Made by a program: the position numbers and the translations under genes. From Tetrapyrgos nigripes (lineage: Eukaryota > Basidiomycota > Agaricomycetes > Agaricales > Campanellaceae): 64,000 bases of DNA. Shown here piece by piece: positions 1 to 9,259 of this stretch (its first letter is position 1; the number at the start of each line of letters is the position of its first letter). The notes under the pieces were generated by a model. That model had not been told where the DNA came from. It saw only the letters and a list, made by a program, of their open reading frames with translations, and did no database searches. The stretch covers positions 62,001 to 126,000 of the forward strand of contig JAACJM010000226.1 of assembly GCA_013368315.1 (NCBI GenBank), given 5' to 3'.

Positions 1-69
1 CTCCACTTTTTCCTACCCTCTCTGGTTGTCTAGTTTTTACAAGGAGCATCGGAGATTGTCTCGTTTGGG

Positions 70-336
70 TTGGTCTGCTATGCATGGTTAGGGATTCCAA
101 GAAGTGTCCTCAGACTTCTGAAAATATTGCTTGCCTGCCTGGCTTTAATATTCAGAGTGCCAGTTCAAGAAAAGTTAATGGGGGTCTGGAAAGTGGCGAC
201 AGACACCTTTTGGCAAGCGGTTGCTGACGTCGACTTGGAGAAGGAGTCAGAGCCTGGAAGTAATTCGGAGAAGAAGGACTCAAAGAAGGAGGAGTCAGAG
301 AGTAGCTCAGAGAAGGATCTAGAGAGTAACTTGTAA
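70..336 (+). CDS. Hypothetical short ORF with hydrophobic N-terminus and Ser/Glu/Lys-rich tail
   Basis: An open frame of 88 codons that I do not recognise. The first 35 residues are hydrophobic, with a Leu/Ala/Ile-rich run that could be a membrane or signal segment. From about residue 55 the protein is almost only Ser, Glu, Lys and Asp. The DNA under that tail (about 238-450) is a degenerate GAGTCAGAGAG-type repeat that continues past the stop, so the tail may be simple repeat and not selected protein. No intron or partner gene supports it. Weak call. Confidence 0.2.
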   Translation: MVCYAWLGIPRSVLRLLKILLACLALIFRVPVQEKLMGVWKVATDTFWQAVADVDLEKESEPGSNSEKKDSKKEESESSSEKDLESNL

Positions 337-711
337 AACAAGGACTCAGGGAGTACCTTGTAGGAGCAGTCAGAGTAACTCAGAGACTGAAGGAGCTCAG
401 AGAGGAAAGCAGCAGCTGACTCGGAGTGAGTCAGAGAGTAAGGACTCGTAAACAAAGAATTTAGGTCTTGTCGTCTCACAGTCCCCTAGCCTATAGTATT
501 TTAACCTGGACCCCAAGTTTAAGGTATGTGGCCAAAGTGAGGCTCAAATCTAATTATAAGGCGTCTCCAGACAAGCGTTGCGCGGGGCAGGTCATGCATT
601 CTTGAAGCTGAATTCGCCAAAAGCCTATTTGGCACACGACTAACTATGTGAGTTTGACACTTATGTAAGCTTTTGTGCTTCCTCCTGAACCATCACATCA
701 CTTTGCTTTCG

Positions 712-3384
712 ATGTCTGGTGCTCCTAGTGATCCACAAGCGAATACTGGTACACGTAGTCTTATGTACACTTTTGCACTGGACCCTGTACCGTCATCTTC
801 GTCTACCTCTGCTCCTGAGAATTCCCAAGCGAAGAGAAAACACGTAGAAGACGACGAAAGAAAGCTTAGAAGAAAAAAACTAGATAGCGAGCGACACGCA
901 GCGTGAGTGTTCAATCACATATGTTCACGCACAATGACTCATAAGATATTTTGGCAGGAAACTCAAAGTGTAAAGGCTTAATTGTGAATGTTTATATGTA
1001 CAACCGCTTATCAGAATTTGGCAGGAAAAGGGAGGGCACTGTCTATGTTCCGAAGTCTAGATCCAAGACAAAAGCTCTGGTGTAAGCATGCTTTCTAGTT
1101 CTCCTCTTGAAATACATTATAAGGTCACTCACGGTCTGCAGTACACATGTCTTTGAGGAAAACCCTCAGTGAGTCTGAAATTGTGCCTCGAGATGTTTCC
1201 TTTATTAAAGTACTTGTTTACTTAGCTTCGGCACATTGTTTACGCATACCACGGCCTTCTTTGACAGTATAAATCGAGCAAATGCGACTGCGAACTTGAA
1301 GAATAGTTTGCCTGTTGAGCTTAGTCTGGATCCGACCGACCCTGTCAGTGGAATTGATACTCCCAGTCCGTTTTTTACAATGCAAGACAGCACTCCTCTA
1401 AGCCGCTCGCTTTCCTCCACATCCGATGGGTGCATCTCTGGCTCTCAGGGGATAACAAAGCCGATGTTCAGCCAATTGATACCATCACTGTCCTTGCCCA
1501 TGGGCAACATGTCGAGGATTTCCGTTGTCTATCTACACTACCTCAGGACTCATCTCCGACAAATTCCACTCCACATTTCCCTCAGCATGACCACGGATCC
1601 CCAGAAGCCATGAAAACTCACCTTATTGACTCTGTAATTGGGTCTCAAGTAGATTCCCACGCAGAAACAATCATATGGGCGAACGGCTGGGAAACTGTGA
1701 AGCTGACTGCATTCAGGACCGAATCTCCAGCCAATATACTAGGAACGGTACATGGCCATGGATGTCTTCGAATCCATTATAATCCTCGTATATCGGCAAT
1801 ATCTCATGTATATATTGTTTTAGGATAGCCACACAGTGGAATGGATGGCCCTTGCCAGCCAGAAAGCTCGTGCCAGTGGAAGAAAATTCGTGACCTATGT
1901 GAATTGGCAAAGTCGGGATCTGTCCCGACGAGAAGGTCGACAAGCCTTGCGCGAAGCAATCTCAAAAGAGCTATCTCATGGCAAATTAATTGTCCTTCCT
2001 GATTATATATCGGATAAGACTGGCACAGATATCAAGACTGTCGCAGACTTGGAAGAGTACGGCCTACTTCTGTCGGAAGAGGGTCCTGTCGAATGCCAAG
2101 GTGAGACCTTCTCGGGATGGATGTATAAACTGATTTCTGTATTCGTTGCCAATTGAAGATATTATTGCGAGAGCACTCGCTGACCCAGCAGCAGATCCTA
2201 ACTATCATAAGGCGACGAAATTGGGAACGTTTTTCAAGGGCATGAGCAATCCTGACGAGGTTGCCGTACTGCTGGATTTACCAGTGGCACAAAAGAACTT
2301 ACCTGAGTCTTTACTGTACGTCTTCTATGATCTTTTCAACCACCTGCGACTGTTTATATATATCTGCGCAGCCCCCTGAATGAAAGTCTACGCTCATGGA
2401 CTGATACGAAAACATGGCCTTCAGACAGAAATCTTGACCAGGACAATTTCTTCGGCACATCATGGTTACTTGCTCATCAGGCTGGAATTGTGACATACCC
2501 GCATCTAGATGCTGATGGTCCCAATACCTACATTCAACCTCTTGGAAATGGTCCAAAACTGTGGGCCGTTGTTTATTTTAAACAGGATGAATCAAGGACG
2601 AAGAGAGAAGATTTGCTCAAACTCATCGGAGAGATCTGTTCTGGTTTTGAAACAATTCCTCGTAACACAAAAGATAACGGAAATGCCCCTGAAGTGTACT
2701 CGATGAGTTATGAAAACCTTTGTGACATCGAGCTTGTCTATGCTTGCCCTGGTGATTTCCTGTGTGTTTCGTCATTTTTGAGTTTGGACAGGTCAAGTAT
2801 TTATCACCTCAATTTGGCAGCATTCAGCCCCCCGGGACCCTCCACATGGTATACACCCCTCGCGCTTCCATCACTATTGGTGGCTTTTTCTGGTCATACG
2901 ATATGCTCCATCTAACTGAATTTGCTCGGAATCTCAACACGAAACATGGCGATTCTACCACTAATCAAGAGCACGCGAACCTCAACCAGACTTTCGTAAG
3001 GATGACATTAGCACTGCCTTTGTACCCTGATCGAAGTGAGTAGTGCATTGGATTTCCAGATCATGTCTCATGGTTGTTGAAATGTCCTCAGCGTTTTATA
3101 AGCGCCCCTTGGCAGCCCTTTGTCTCATGCTTTTGCGACTGGGGATATATGTCACCAAGGGGCGCAAATTGAAAGCTTTTCGATGGATAGGCGAAGCTCA
3201 GAAGATTTGTACTATTGTGTACACAGATTTTCTGAAGTTCAAGGTGCTGCAAGAGGTAGAACAGTACCTTTGGAAGAACACAGACGCTGACTGGACAGAC
3301 CCTGGACCACCTATCATCTTTGGGGAAAACTTGAGAAAAAGAGTTAGAGAACTTCTCCCTGAACATTCTTCAAAATATCTGTAG
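712..3384 (+). CDS. JmjC-domain protein, Agaricomycete multicopy type (multi-exon)
   Basis: A probable Fe(II)/2-oxoglutarate-dependent dioxygenase with a JmjC fold. The family includes histone and protein demethylases or hydroxylases; the substrate here is unknown. The catalytic exon (2372-2751) reads TYPHLDADG, giving the HxD iron ligands, then GPKLWAVVYF. The next exon (2790-3035) gives QPPGTLHMVYTP, the distal His of the HxD...H triad, so all three metal ligands are present. Well-supported introns are 1748-1823, 2101-2158, 2316-2371, 2752-2789 and 3036-3091; the frame joins cleanly across the last three. The last exon (3092-3384) is a C-terminal helical tail ending at TAG. The N-terminal part is less certain: an Arg/Lys-rich first exon starting at ATG 712 (MSGAPSDPQ) with a GTGAGT donor at 903, then small exons near 1030-1170 and 1236-1747, with a frame change around 1430 that I did not resolve. 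From memory such JmjC genes are strongly expanded in Agaricomycetes. Confidence 0.72.
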
Positions 3385-3838
3385 TTTGCTCCAAGTATAT
3401 AATATATGGCTCGTCGTTCTATTCCCGTGGCCAATTGCAAGTTGTTGGGCACCACAGACTTAAGCTTTATCTTGCAGAGTTTTGCACCTGACTAGCACTC
3501 ACATACTAGTTCGGATCTGATAACTTCGAGATGAACCATAGCGTATGTACATGTACCGAGGAGTTTTTGGCATGGTTCGAGATTCGGATCTGATTTCAAT
3601 GTGAGAGCAATTGCAAACATCGAACGAGGATATCATACATAGTATAGTTGTTCTTTTTTCTCATGATCATGAGCATTTTGTTCACAACCGCAGGTAGATA
3701 TATGTATAGATTGAGGGATAGATCAAAGCGGACCCATCCCATCCTTTATCCCCCCAGAAGTCAATTGAGACTATGCAGAACGGAAACTATCTGGTGAGTA
3801 CAACTATTCTGACTAGAGCAAGATGTACACTGATCGGG
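3385..3838. other. Intergenic, no gene seen
   Basis: Downstream of the JmjC gene. AT-rich, no open frame of note and no recognised repeat. It ends at the target duplication of the MITE that follows. Confidence 0.4.
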
Positions 3839-3841
3839 AAT

Positions 3842-3999
3842 CACTGCGGGCATAATACGATTTACTGACCTAGTAAATCGATTAGTCAGCTTAGGAAATC
3901 GATAGGAAATTGGTTTCCTGGAATCTGATTGGCTGTTCACAATTTACTAAGGATTTAATATCAATTTACGCAGTGAGAAGAAGGTATTATGCCGCAGTG
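3842..3999. mobile_element. 158-bp MITE with CACTG termini and AAT target duplication
   Basis: The left end reads CACTGCGGGCATAATAC and the right end GTATTATGCCGCAGTG, an imperfect terminal inverted repeat of about 17 bp with one extra G. The three bases before (3839-3841) and after (4000-4002) are both AAT. CACTR termini with 3-bp duplications are the hallmark of CACTA/EnSpm-type DNA transposons. It has no coding capacity, so it would have been moved in trans. The interior holds several TTTACT/AGTAAAT motifs in both orientations. Confidence 0.75.
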
Positions 4000-4058
4000 A
4001 ATGTCAGTTTGATCCTCAGCGAAGGTATCCCAAAGTTCGGCCAACGTCGGAGGTCCAA

Positions 4059-4370
4059 TATTCTGACCCAAAATCCCCTCCCTGTGAGTCCTGTTTACAC
4101 TTGTCGACGTGGCTAAATGGTTTTCCAGCTGAACAGACCGCGCCTCAGGTCACTACGGAGGCCCATTCTGACCCAAAATCCCCTCCCTGTGAGTTCTGTT
4201 TACACTTGTCGACATGAGCTAAATGGTTTTCCAGCTGAACGGACCATGCCTCAGGTCACCACCGCGGAGACTCATTCTGACCCAAAATCTCCTCCCTGTG
4301 AGTCCTGTTTACAGTCGTCAACGTGACCTAAATGGGTTTTCAGCTGAACAGGCCGTGTCTCAGGTCACTA
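4059..4370. repeat. Tandem repeat, about 105-109 bp unit, three copies
   Basis: The phrase TTCTGACCCAAAATC recurs at 4061, 4166 and 4275 (spacings 105 and 109 bp). Each copy continues through CTCCCTGTGAGT, a GTTTACA...GTCGAC-like block and TTTTCAGCTGAACAG. Each copy carries a GTGAGT donor-like site and a TTTTCAG acceptor-like site about 45 bp apart, so the array could be duplicated exon-intron sequence. Copies differ by scattered substitutions. Confidence 0.7.
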
Positions 4371-4727
4371 GTACTGTGAAACCAATGAACACGGAGAAAA
4401 TGACTTGGTGCCGCGAGGCCCTGGTAAGCTCCTCAGCTTTACGAGACTGTGTGTTCTAAACCTAGTGTAGCTCCCCGAATACCCACAAGCCACTTCCTCA
4501 ATTGAAGGGCTCGAAACTTTCTTTTCTCGACACAAAGTTGAAACAAAAGAAGCCGATTCCCTCGCGAAACTGTTTTGGCATCATTTCGACAAGCAGAGAA
4601 TCCCGAAATTTGGGTTAATGCAGAAATCCTTTCGCTTTTTCGAGAATAAGGATACACAGGAGGTGGACCAATTCTACCAGATTTGTGTGACTTGGTACCA
4701 GTACATCTGCATTGACCATTCAGCACT

Positions 4728-5848
4728 ATGCTACCTATTGACAAGCAGAGAAGAAGGATCAAGGAGTCTAGTGGCACTACCACTGCTGTTCCTGCTGGTA
4801 CCAGTGATCCCCAAACACAGGGAGACACAACCTCGACAGCCAGTAACCTGGACAGTCTCTTTGATGTTCTTTCAGCCACTCCCGGTCTTTCTCCTCTCCT
4901 CAAACCATCAGATCAGCCAGTAACCTGGACAGTCTCTTTGATGTTCTTTCAGCCACTCCCGGTCTTTCTCCTCTCCTCAAACCATCAGATCAGCCAGTAA
5001 CCTGGACAGTCTCTTTGATGTTCTTTCAGCCACTCCCGGTCTTTCTCCTCTCCTCAAACCATCAGATGAAGAGATTGTTATGATTAAAAGGGGCTTGGTC
5101 AACAGCAAAACAACAGTCAACATACGTGACTGCATCGAAACCTTTGGAATTTATGGAGGAGTGTTCGACCAAAAAATTGTAGATTTCCTTAGCAAGAATG
5201 TTGGTGTATCTGACCCATATGCAATTCTCTCATATCCATTATTGCTACGGATATGCTTATTATAACGAGTCCATATACAGCTCCAACGATGATACACCCA
5301 GTAGTGCCTCTGTTGGTCCCGGTATTATTCCCCAGAAGACCGAGAGCGTGAAAGCTACCAGCCCTAGTGCTTCGACTAGCTCCGCTTCAGCTAATAGTGG
5401 CTCGGGTAAGAAAGCTGACCCCTTCCAAGGCATCAAAGCATCCTCCTCTGAAGATACACTCAATATCACGCAATCAACCAGGAAGCTCGGTAGGGGCATG
5501 GGGATTGAGTGGACGTGGTTCTGGAGTCAAGGACCATTTTCACTCAGGAAGGACTTCAAGTTCGAAAACAGAACGCAAGTGAGATTGGGTGGAAGGAAGG
5601 CTCAGAAGGGATCCATATTCATGCATGCCAACTCATCCAAAGATCCAGTGGATGTGAAGACATTTTACAGAGACGGGTCCGGTGAGTGGGCGGCTGTGCC
5701 TTACCCTAGTGACAAAAAGGTCGTGCTACATTGGGGGGCAGCAGGTTACTACGTTGAGTTAGAGGACCAGTTACATTCGGTATATCTGAGAGTGGTGGGC
5801 TGGCAACCTCACATGGATGCGCCAGACGATCAAATGGATGTGAGCTAA
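4728..5848 (+). pseudogene. Unknown gene disrupted by a 77-bp triplication
   Basis: I do not recognise this protein. The upstream part (from about 4728) is Thr/Ser/Pro-rich and enters the 77-bp repeat in the frame SNLDSLFDVLSATPGLS. The sequence after the third copy (5068 onward) continues in the frame matching that unit with EEIVMIKRGLVNS. Because 77 is not a multiple of 3, two extra copies put the halves out of frame, so the gene appears broken unless splicing removes copies. The downstream part runs to TAA 5848 with a Ser/Ala-rich linker followed by a compact block (about 5480-5810) rich in Trp, Gly and Tyr (WTWFWSQGPFSLRKDF, VVLHWGAAGYYVELEDQ). There is a frame change or intron around 5200-5270. 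Confidence 0.4.
4841..5067. repeat. 77-bp tandem triplication inside a coding exon
   Basis: Three head-to-tail copies start with CAGTAACCTGGACAG at 4841, 4918 and 4995 and end with AAACCATCAGAT; the last is a few bases short. The copies look identical by eye, so the triplication is recent or homogenised. Each contains GTAACC followed 33 bp later by TTCTTTCAG. Confidence 0.85.
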
Positions 5849-6635
5849 TGATTTAGGAGTGTATGTGTATATGTACATGTATAAATGGAGCTTGGAATAA
5901 CAGTTCTCAGTAATTATCATTATAAGGCGGTATTGATACAAGCTGACGATCGCGAGCCTAGCATTAAGCTTAGAATTCGAATCAAGTACTCCGGACGGCA
6001 ATTAATGGTTTTATTTTTGCGCACAAAAATAGAAGGCAAATACCCATCGCCTAAAAATTGCTCGCTTCATCATGTGCTACTCACAAAGGCCACCTGACAG
6101 TGATTGTACATACCCACTCGTGCTCAAGCACTCCTGATTGGAAATATAAAGTCCGAATAAAATCGGATCCATACGCGTATACCCATGGACCATGGTATCC
6201 ATATAGGGCATGCTACTTTTGTGCGTGAGTACTAGTGATAGTACTAGTGATATTACACTGGGATTTGATTGATCAGGAGGCTGCCTGGGCCCTGAAGGCA
6301 CCATCAAACTCTTCATCAATCACTGAGGCTCTGAGCTGAGCATGAAACAAACACCACGCCATAATCACGAATTGTATTGATTGCAATTGTGAGCTGTTAG
6401 TGATCAAGTCCCATGGCCATGAGCCTTGAGGTCATGTATATGTATACATTGTGCATGTACAGTACAATCAGGGCATAGATTGTTCGCTTACCAGCTCATC
6501 AAGGAGGACATGACCGAACCAGTTCGGTTACGGTTGGAAAAAAAAAGAGTACTAGTCGATCGCGAAATATTATTATTAGTACTACAGGCTAGTCCTACTA
6601 GTCTCAGTCTGCAAGAATATTTATATGCAACAATG
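5849..6635. other. Intergenic, no convincing gene
   Basis: Only short unsupported open frames. A small direct repeat, GTACTAGTGATA twice, lies near 6228-6251. This is the downstream flank of the transposase gene; I could not identify a transposon end here. Confidence 0.35.
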
Positions 6636-7469
6636 TCAAATGTGGTCAGGACCATCTGGGCAGTCCTCATACCTGACTTCTATCGTCACCTTGTAAAGGT
6701 CATGGAGCTGCATGAACAATCTGAAATTCAGTGTCATCGAGAAACGCCGATAATACGTACAACACACCTGGCTCAACGGAAGGACAACCGAAATTCCAGG
6801 CTCGAGTTCAGTCCTGGAAAAATGGCACAAGAATTGTTGGCCGGAAAGGACTTCCTTAGCATCACCCAGATTTCCAATTATCGCCCCAAATCCATGCCTA
6901 GAGTAGCTTGCATGTAACTCTGCATATTGAACCAGTTTGTTTGGTGCAAGGCCATGATATCTCCTAGCTTGGAGGAAGAACATTTGTGCCCCAGAACTGT
7001 CAGGAGCAAAGTAATCGTAGCAGTAGATCTTCGTAACCTGCATTGGTAGGAATCTAGTAATCTGGTCTTGTCCCATCACTTCACAAATAACAAGACTGTC
7101 GCGGGGAAAATGATCATGGGTGGAAATTCTGACTCCTTTCAGAGACATTGTCGAAAGAATACGAGTGACTCTGGACATGGTTCTTCGGTCATACGATCCA
7201 TCCTCGTGGTATTGGTTAAGGTATTGAGCGAACTCTCTGATCTCGGAATCGTTGAGCGTGTATGAGTGAGAGGCAGTTTGCAAAGCCGTTGTATTATTGG
7301 GATCAAGCAAGTTCGCCCTCTTTGTGCCGCGATTGTCTTCCTCCTGTATCCGTTTGATATGACGGACAGTGCGGCCAAGTGGTTGGGTCAATTCACTATT
7401 ACCACTCAGAAGTGAATAGAGATTTCCAACGTGACATCGAGACCTGGTCATAGTTCGCTCTATTTCCCC
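6636..7469 (-). pseudogene. Plavaka/Tnp2-like transposase, 3' part (downstream of the retrotransposon insertion)
   Basis: C-terminal exon of the transposase whose upstream part lies at 13905-16870. Reading starts after an acceptor ...TTAATGATAG at 7469 and gives GEIERTMTRSRCHVGNL, which in my memory of the family follows the conserved Phe-Glu-Arg block and a Pro-Gly turn. It then runs about 270 residues with no internal stop, including YYCYDYFAPDSSG-like and RYHGLAPNKLVQYAELHAS segments, to a stop at 6636. No catalytic residue can be assigned with certainty here. The separation from its 5' half is entirely due to the Ty3/Gypsy insertion. Confidence 0.7.
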
Positions 7470-7531
7470 TATCATTAATAAAGAAAAAATCGATGTTAAA
7501 AGGTCGAGATCAATCCTCTGCTTGATGACGC

Positions 7532-7672
7532 TGGAGTAGGGGTCTCTAGGAGTAGATAGTAGTTGTTTGTGCATGTTTAGCTACAGCTTTAGGTACATCA
7601 GGGCTTGTATCGTGAGTAGAATAACTATAACATCATAACGTCTTGCAGCTATCTCTAGGTTGTGCCTCTCCA
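7532..7672 (+). repeat. 5' LTR, 141 bp
   Basis: Begins TGGAGTAGGG and ends GTGCCTCTCCA, i.e. TG...CA. It matches 13760-13900 base for base in my reading. Unusually short for a Ty3/Gypsy LTR. Confidence 0.93.
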
Positions 7673-7675
7673 TAG

Positions 7676-7695
7676 TGGTGACGAGAGTGCGATTC
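7676..7695 (+). promoter_or_regulatory. Primer binding site (tRNA-complementary)
   Basis: TGGTGACGAGAGTGCGATTC starts 3 bp after the LTR. Its complement has exactly the layout of a tRNA 3' end: GAAT of the T loop, a 5-nt T stem, a 7-nt acceptor strand TCTCGTC, discriminator A and CCA. I do not assign the isotype. Confidence 0.7.
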
Positions 7696-8110
7696 TGAAC
7701 CACACGCCACACAACCACATACGCATACCGAATACGATAACACGAAAAAAACAACGGGAATCGAACAAAGAGACAAGATTGCGAACAAAAGACCACGAGA
7801 CAGCAGAGGCCGTTTCCTGCCAAACACACCAGCACCTACCACTTCAACCACACTCACAACAGAGTCCTCGCTAACAGAATCATCAGTAACAGAATCGTCA
7901 CAGAACGATCCTGCATCCACACTAGACCACGCTACACCACCAACCTCACCGCCACCACAGCCACTCGATAAAGAACCCACCGAAAGTTGGGTAGATTACA
8001 TTCATCGATCTCGATTCCAACTACTACGCCCTTCTGCACCTCACTCACGTATCCCGTCCCGCCCAACAACACTGAATCTAGAACTGAAAACAAAGCAAAA
8101 CACACGCACC

Positions 8111-9241
8111 ATGACAACGAGTATCCCGAAGTTCACGGGAGAAACAGACGAGAAGCTAAACCCCGTAGATTTCCTACGAGATGCTGAAGTCTACATGATA
8201 GGATCCAATATACCAGAGGAAAGAATGGGGAAGAAGATGCACCTATTCTTCAAAGCAGGCAGCCGGGCTGACACCTGGTACAGAGAATTGGGAGAAGAGA
8301 AAAAAGCCGGATGGGACAACTTTTCGGACGAGTTCCTAAAGGAATTCCCAGCCCCGGAAGTCGCTAAACCCACGTCATCAGAGCGCAGAAAGGAACTGTT
8401 GGCGATGCGAATCACCTGGGCAGAATTAGGAACAAGGGACAAAGATACGCAGGAATGGACTCACCAACGCTTTGCACACCGATTACTAGACATTGCCAAG
8501 GCCGCGGGGATCGCAGAATCATCGTCGGACATAGTATCGGTGCACGAGAACCTCCCGAAAGTACTCAGGAGAAATGTCTCAGTAGAAGCTAAAACATGGC
8601 AAGAGTTCACGACCGCGATCAAGAATGTAGGAGTCCAAACCATTAAGGATGCGAAGGAGGACGAGGACAAGTTGAAGGAAGTAGAGGACAAGTTGAGGAG
8701 AGTAGAGGAGCAGAGTACCCGAACAGTCCCAATCCCAGAAACCCCTAGCAAACCATTAGCACGAGCATTCGCCAACGCGCAGATATCCACTCCACCACCA
8801 GCACTCCCATTTGCCAAGAAGCCAGCCACAAGCCGTCTGAATGAGGCACAGAAAGCCACATTACGAGCCAACGTCGATGCATATGAACAACGCCCCAATA
8901 CCAAGCAAGGCGAAAATGACTGGAAAAACGACGTCAAACAGTTCCACGCCAAGCACGGCATGAAAGTAATCTTCAACGAGACGATGTCATACCCGTACGC
9001 ACCAGGAACATTCAAACCGGGATCAGGAGAATGCTTTAGGTGTGGAAAGAATTGGCACGGAAAAGATGCACCATGCACATCAACGAACCAAATTACGAAA
9101 CCAGAAGGAGACTGGAGAGCATTTGTACAGAGGGAGTTAGGCCGGTCCAATGCAGTGCGAGTAAACTTGGTTGAAGACGGAGATTTCGAGAGCATCTTTG
9201 CAGGATTCAAATCGGGAAATGGGGAAGGGTCAGCAGAGTAG
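8111..9241 (+). CDS. gag: Gag polyprotein of the Ty3/Gypsy element
   Basis: A 376-residue capsid/nucleocapsid protein that packages the element RNA. The start ATG at 8111 follows a long leader. The region around residues 15-160 has the retrotransposon capsid-like pattern (FLRDAEVYM, HLFFKAGSRADTWY, RELGEEKKAGWDNF). A charged, probably coiled-coil stretch lies near residues 180-205 (KEDEDKLKEVEDKLRRVEE). The nucleocapsid zinc knuckle near residues 308-322 reads CFRCGKNWHGKDAPC, a CX2CX4HX5C variant with one extra residue compared with the usual CX2CX4HX4C. It ends at TAG 9239-9241; pol continues in the -1 frame. Confidence 0.9.
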   Translation: MTTSIPKFTGETDEKLNPVDFLRDAEVYMIGSNIPEERMGKKMHLFFKAGSRADTWYRELGEEKKAGWDNFSDEFLKEFPAPEVAKPTSSERRKELLAMRITWAELGTRDKDTQEWTHQRFAHRLLDIAKAAGIAESSSDIVSVHENLPKVLRRNVSVEAKTWQEFTTAIKNVGVQTIKDAKEDEDKLKEVEDKLRRVEEQSTRTVPIPETPSKPLARAFANAQISTPPPALPFAKKPATSRLNEAQKATLRANVDAYEQRPNTKQGENDWKNDVKQFHAKHGMKVIFNETMSYPYAPGTFKPGSGECFRCGKNWHGKDAPCTSTNQITKPEGDWRAFVQRELGRSNAVRVNLVEDGDFESIFAGFKSGNGEGSAE

Positions 9242-9259
9242 ACGGCAACTGCATGACCC
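9214..9259 (+). promoter_or_regulatory. Candidate -1 programmed ribosomal frameshift signal (gag-pol)
   Basis: The heptamer GGGAAAT (9214-9220) lies in the gag zero frame as G-GGA-AAT, the X-XXY-YYZ pattern, seven codons before the gag stop. After a 6-nt spacer, GGGTCAGCAG (9227-9236) pairs with CTGC-A-TGACCC (9249-9259), a 10-bp stem with one bulged A and a 12-nt loop. Pol is open in exactly the -1 frame through this point. Slip site, spacing, stem and frame all agree. Confidence 0.72.

Noticed and set aside
165..479. Minus-strand Ser/Leu-rich ORF
   Set aside because: Complement of the degenerate GAGTCAGAGAG repeat under the + strand ORF.
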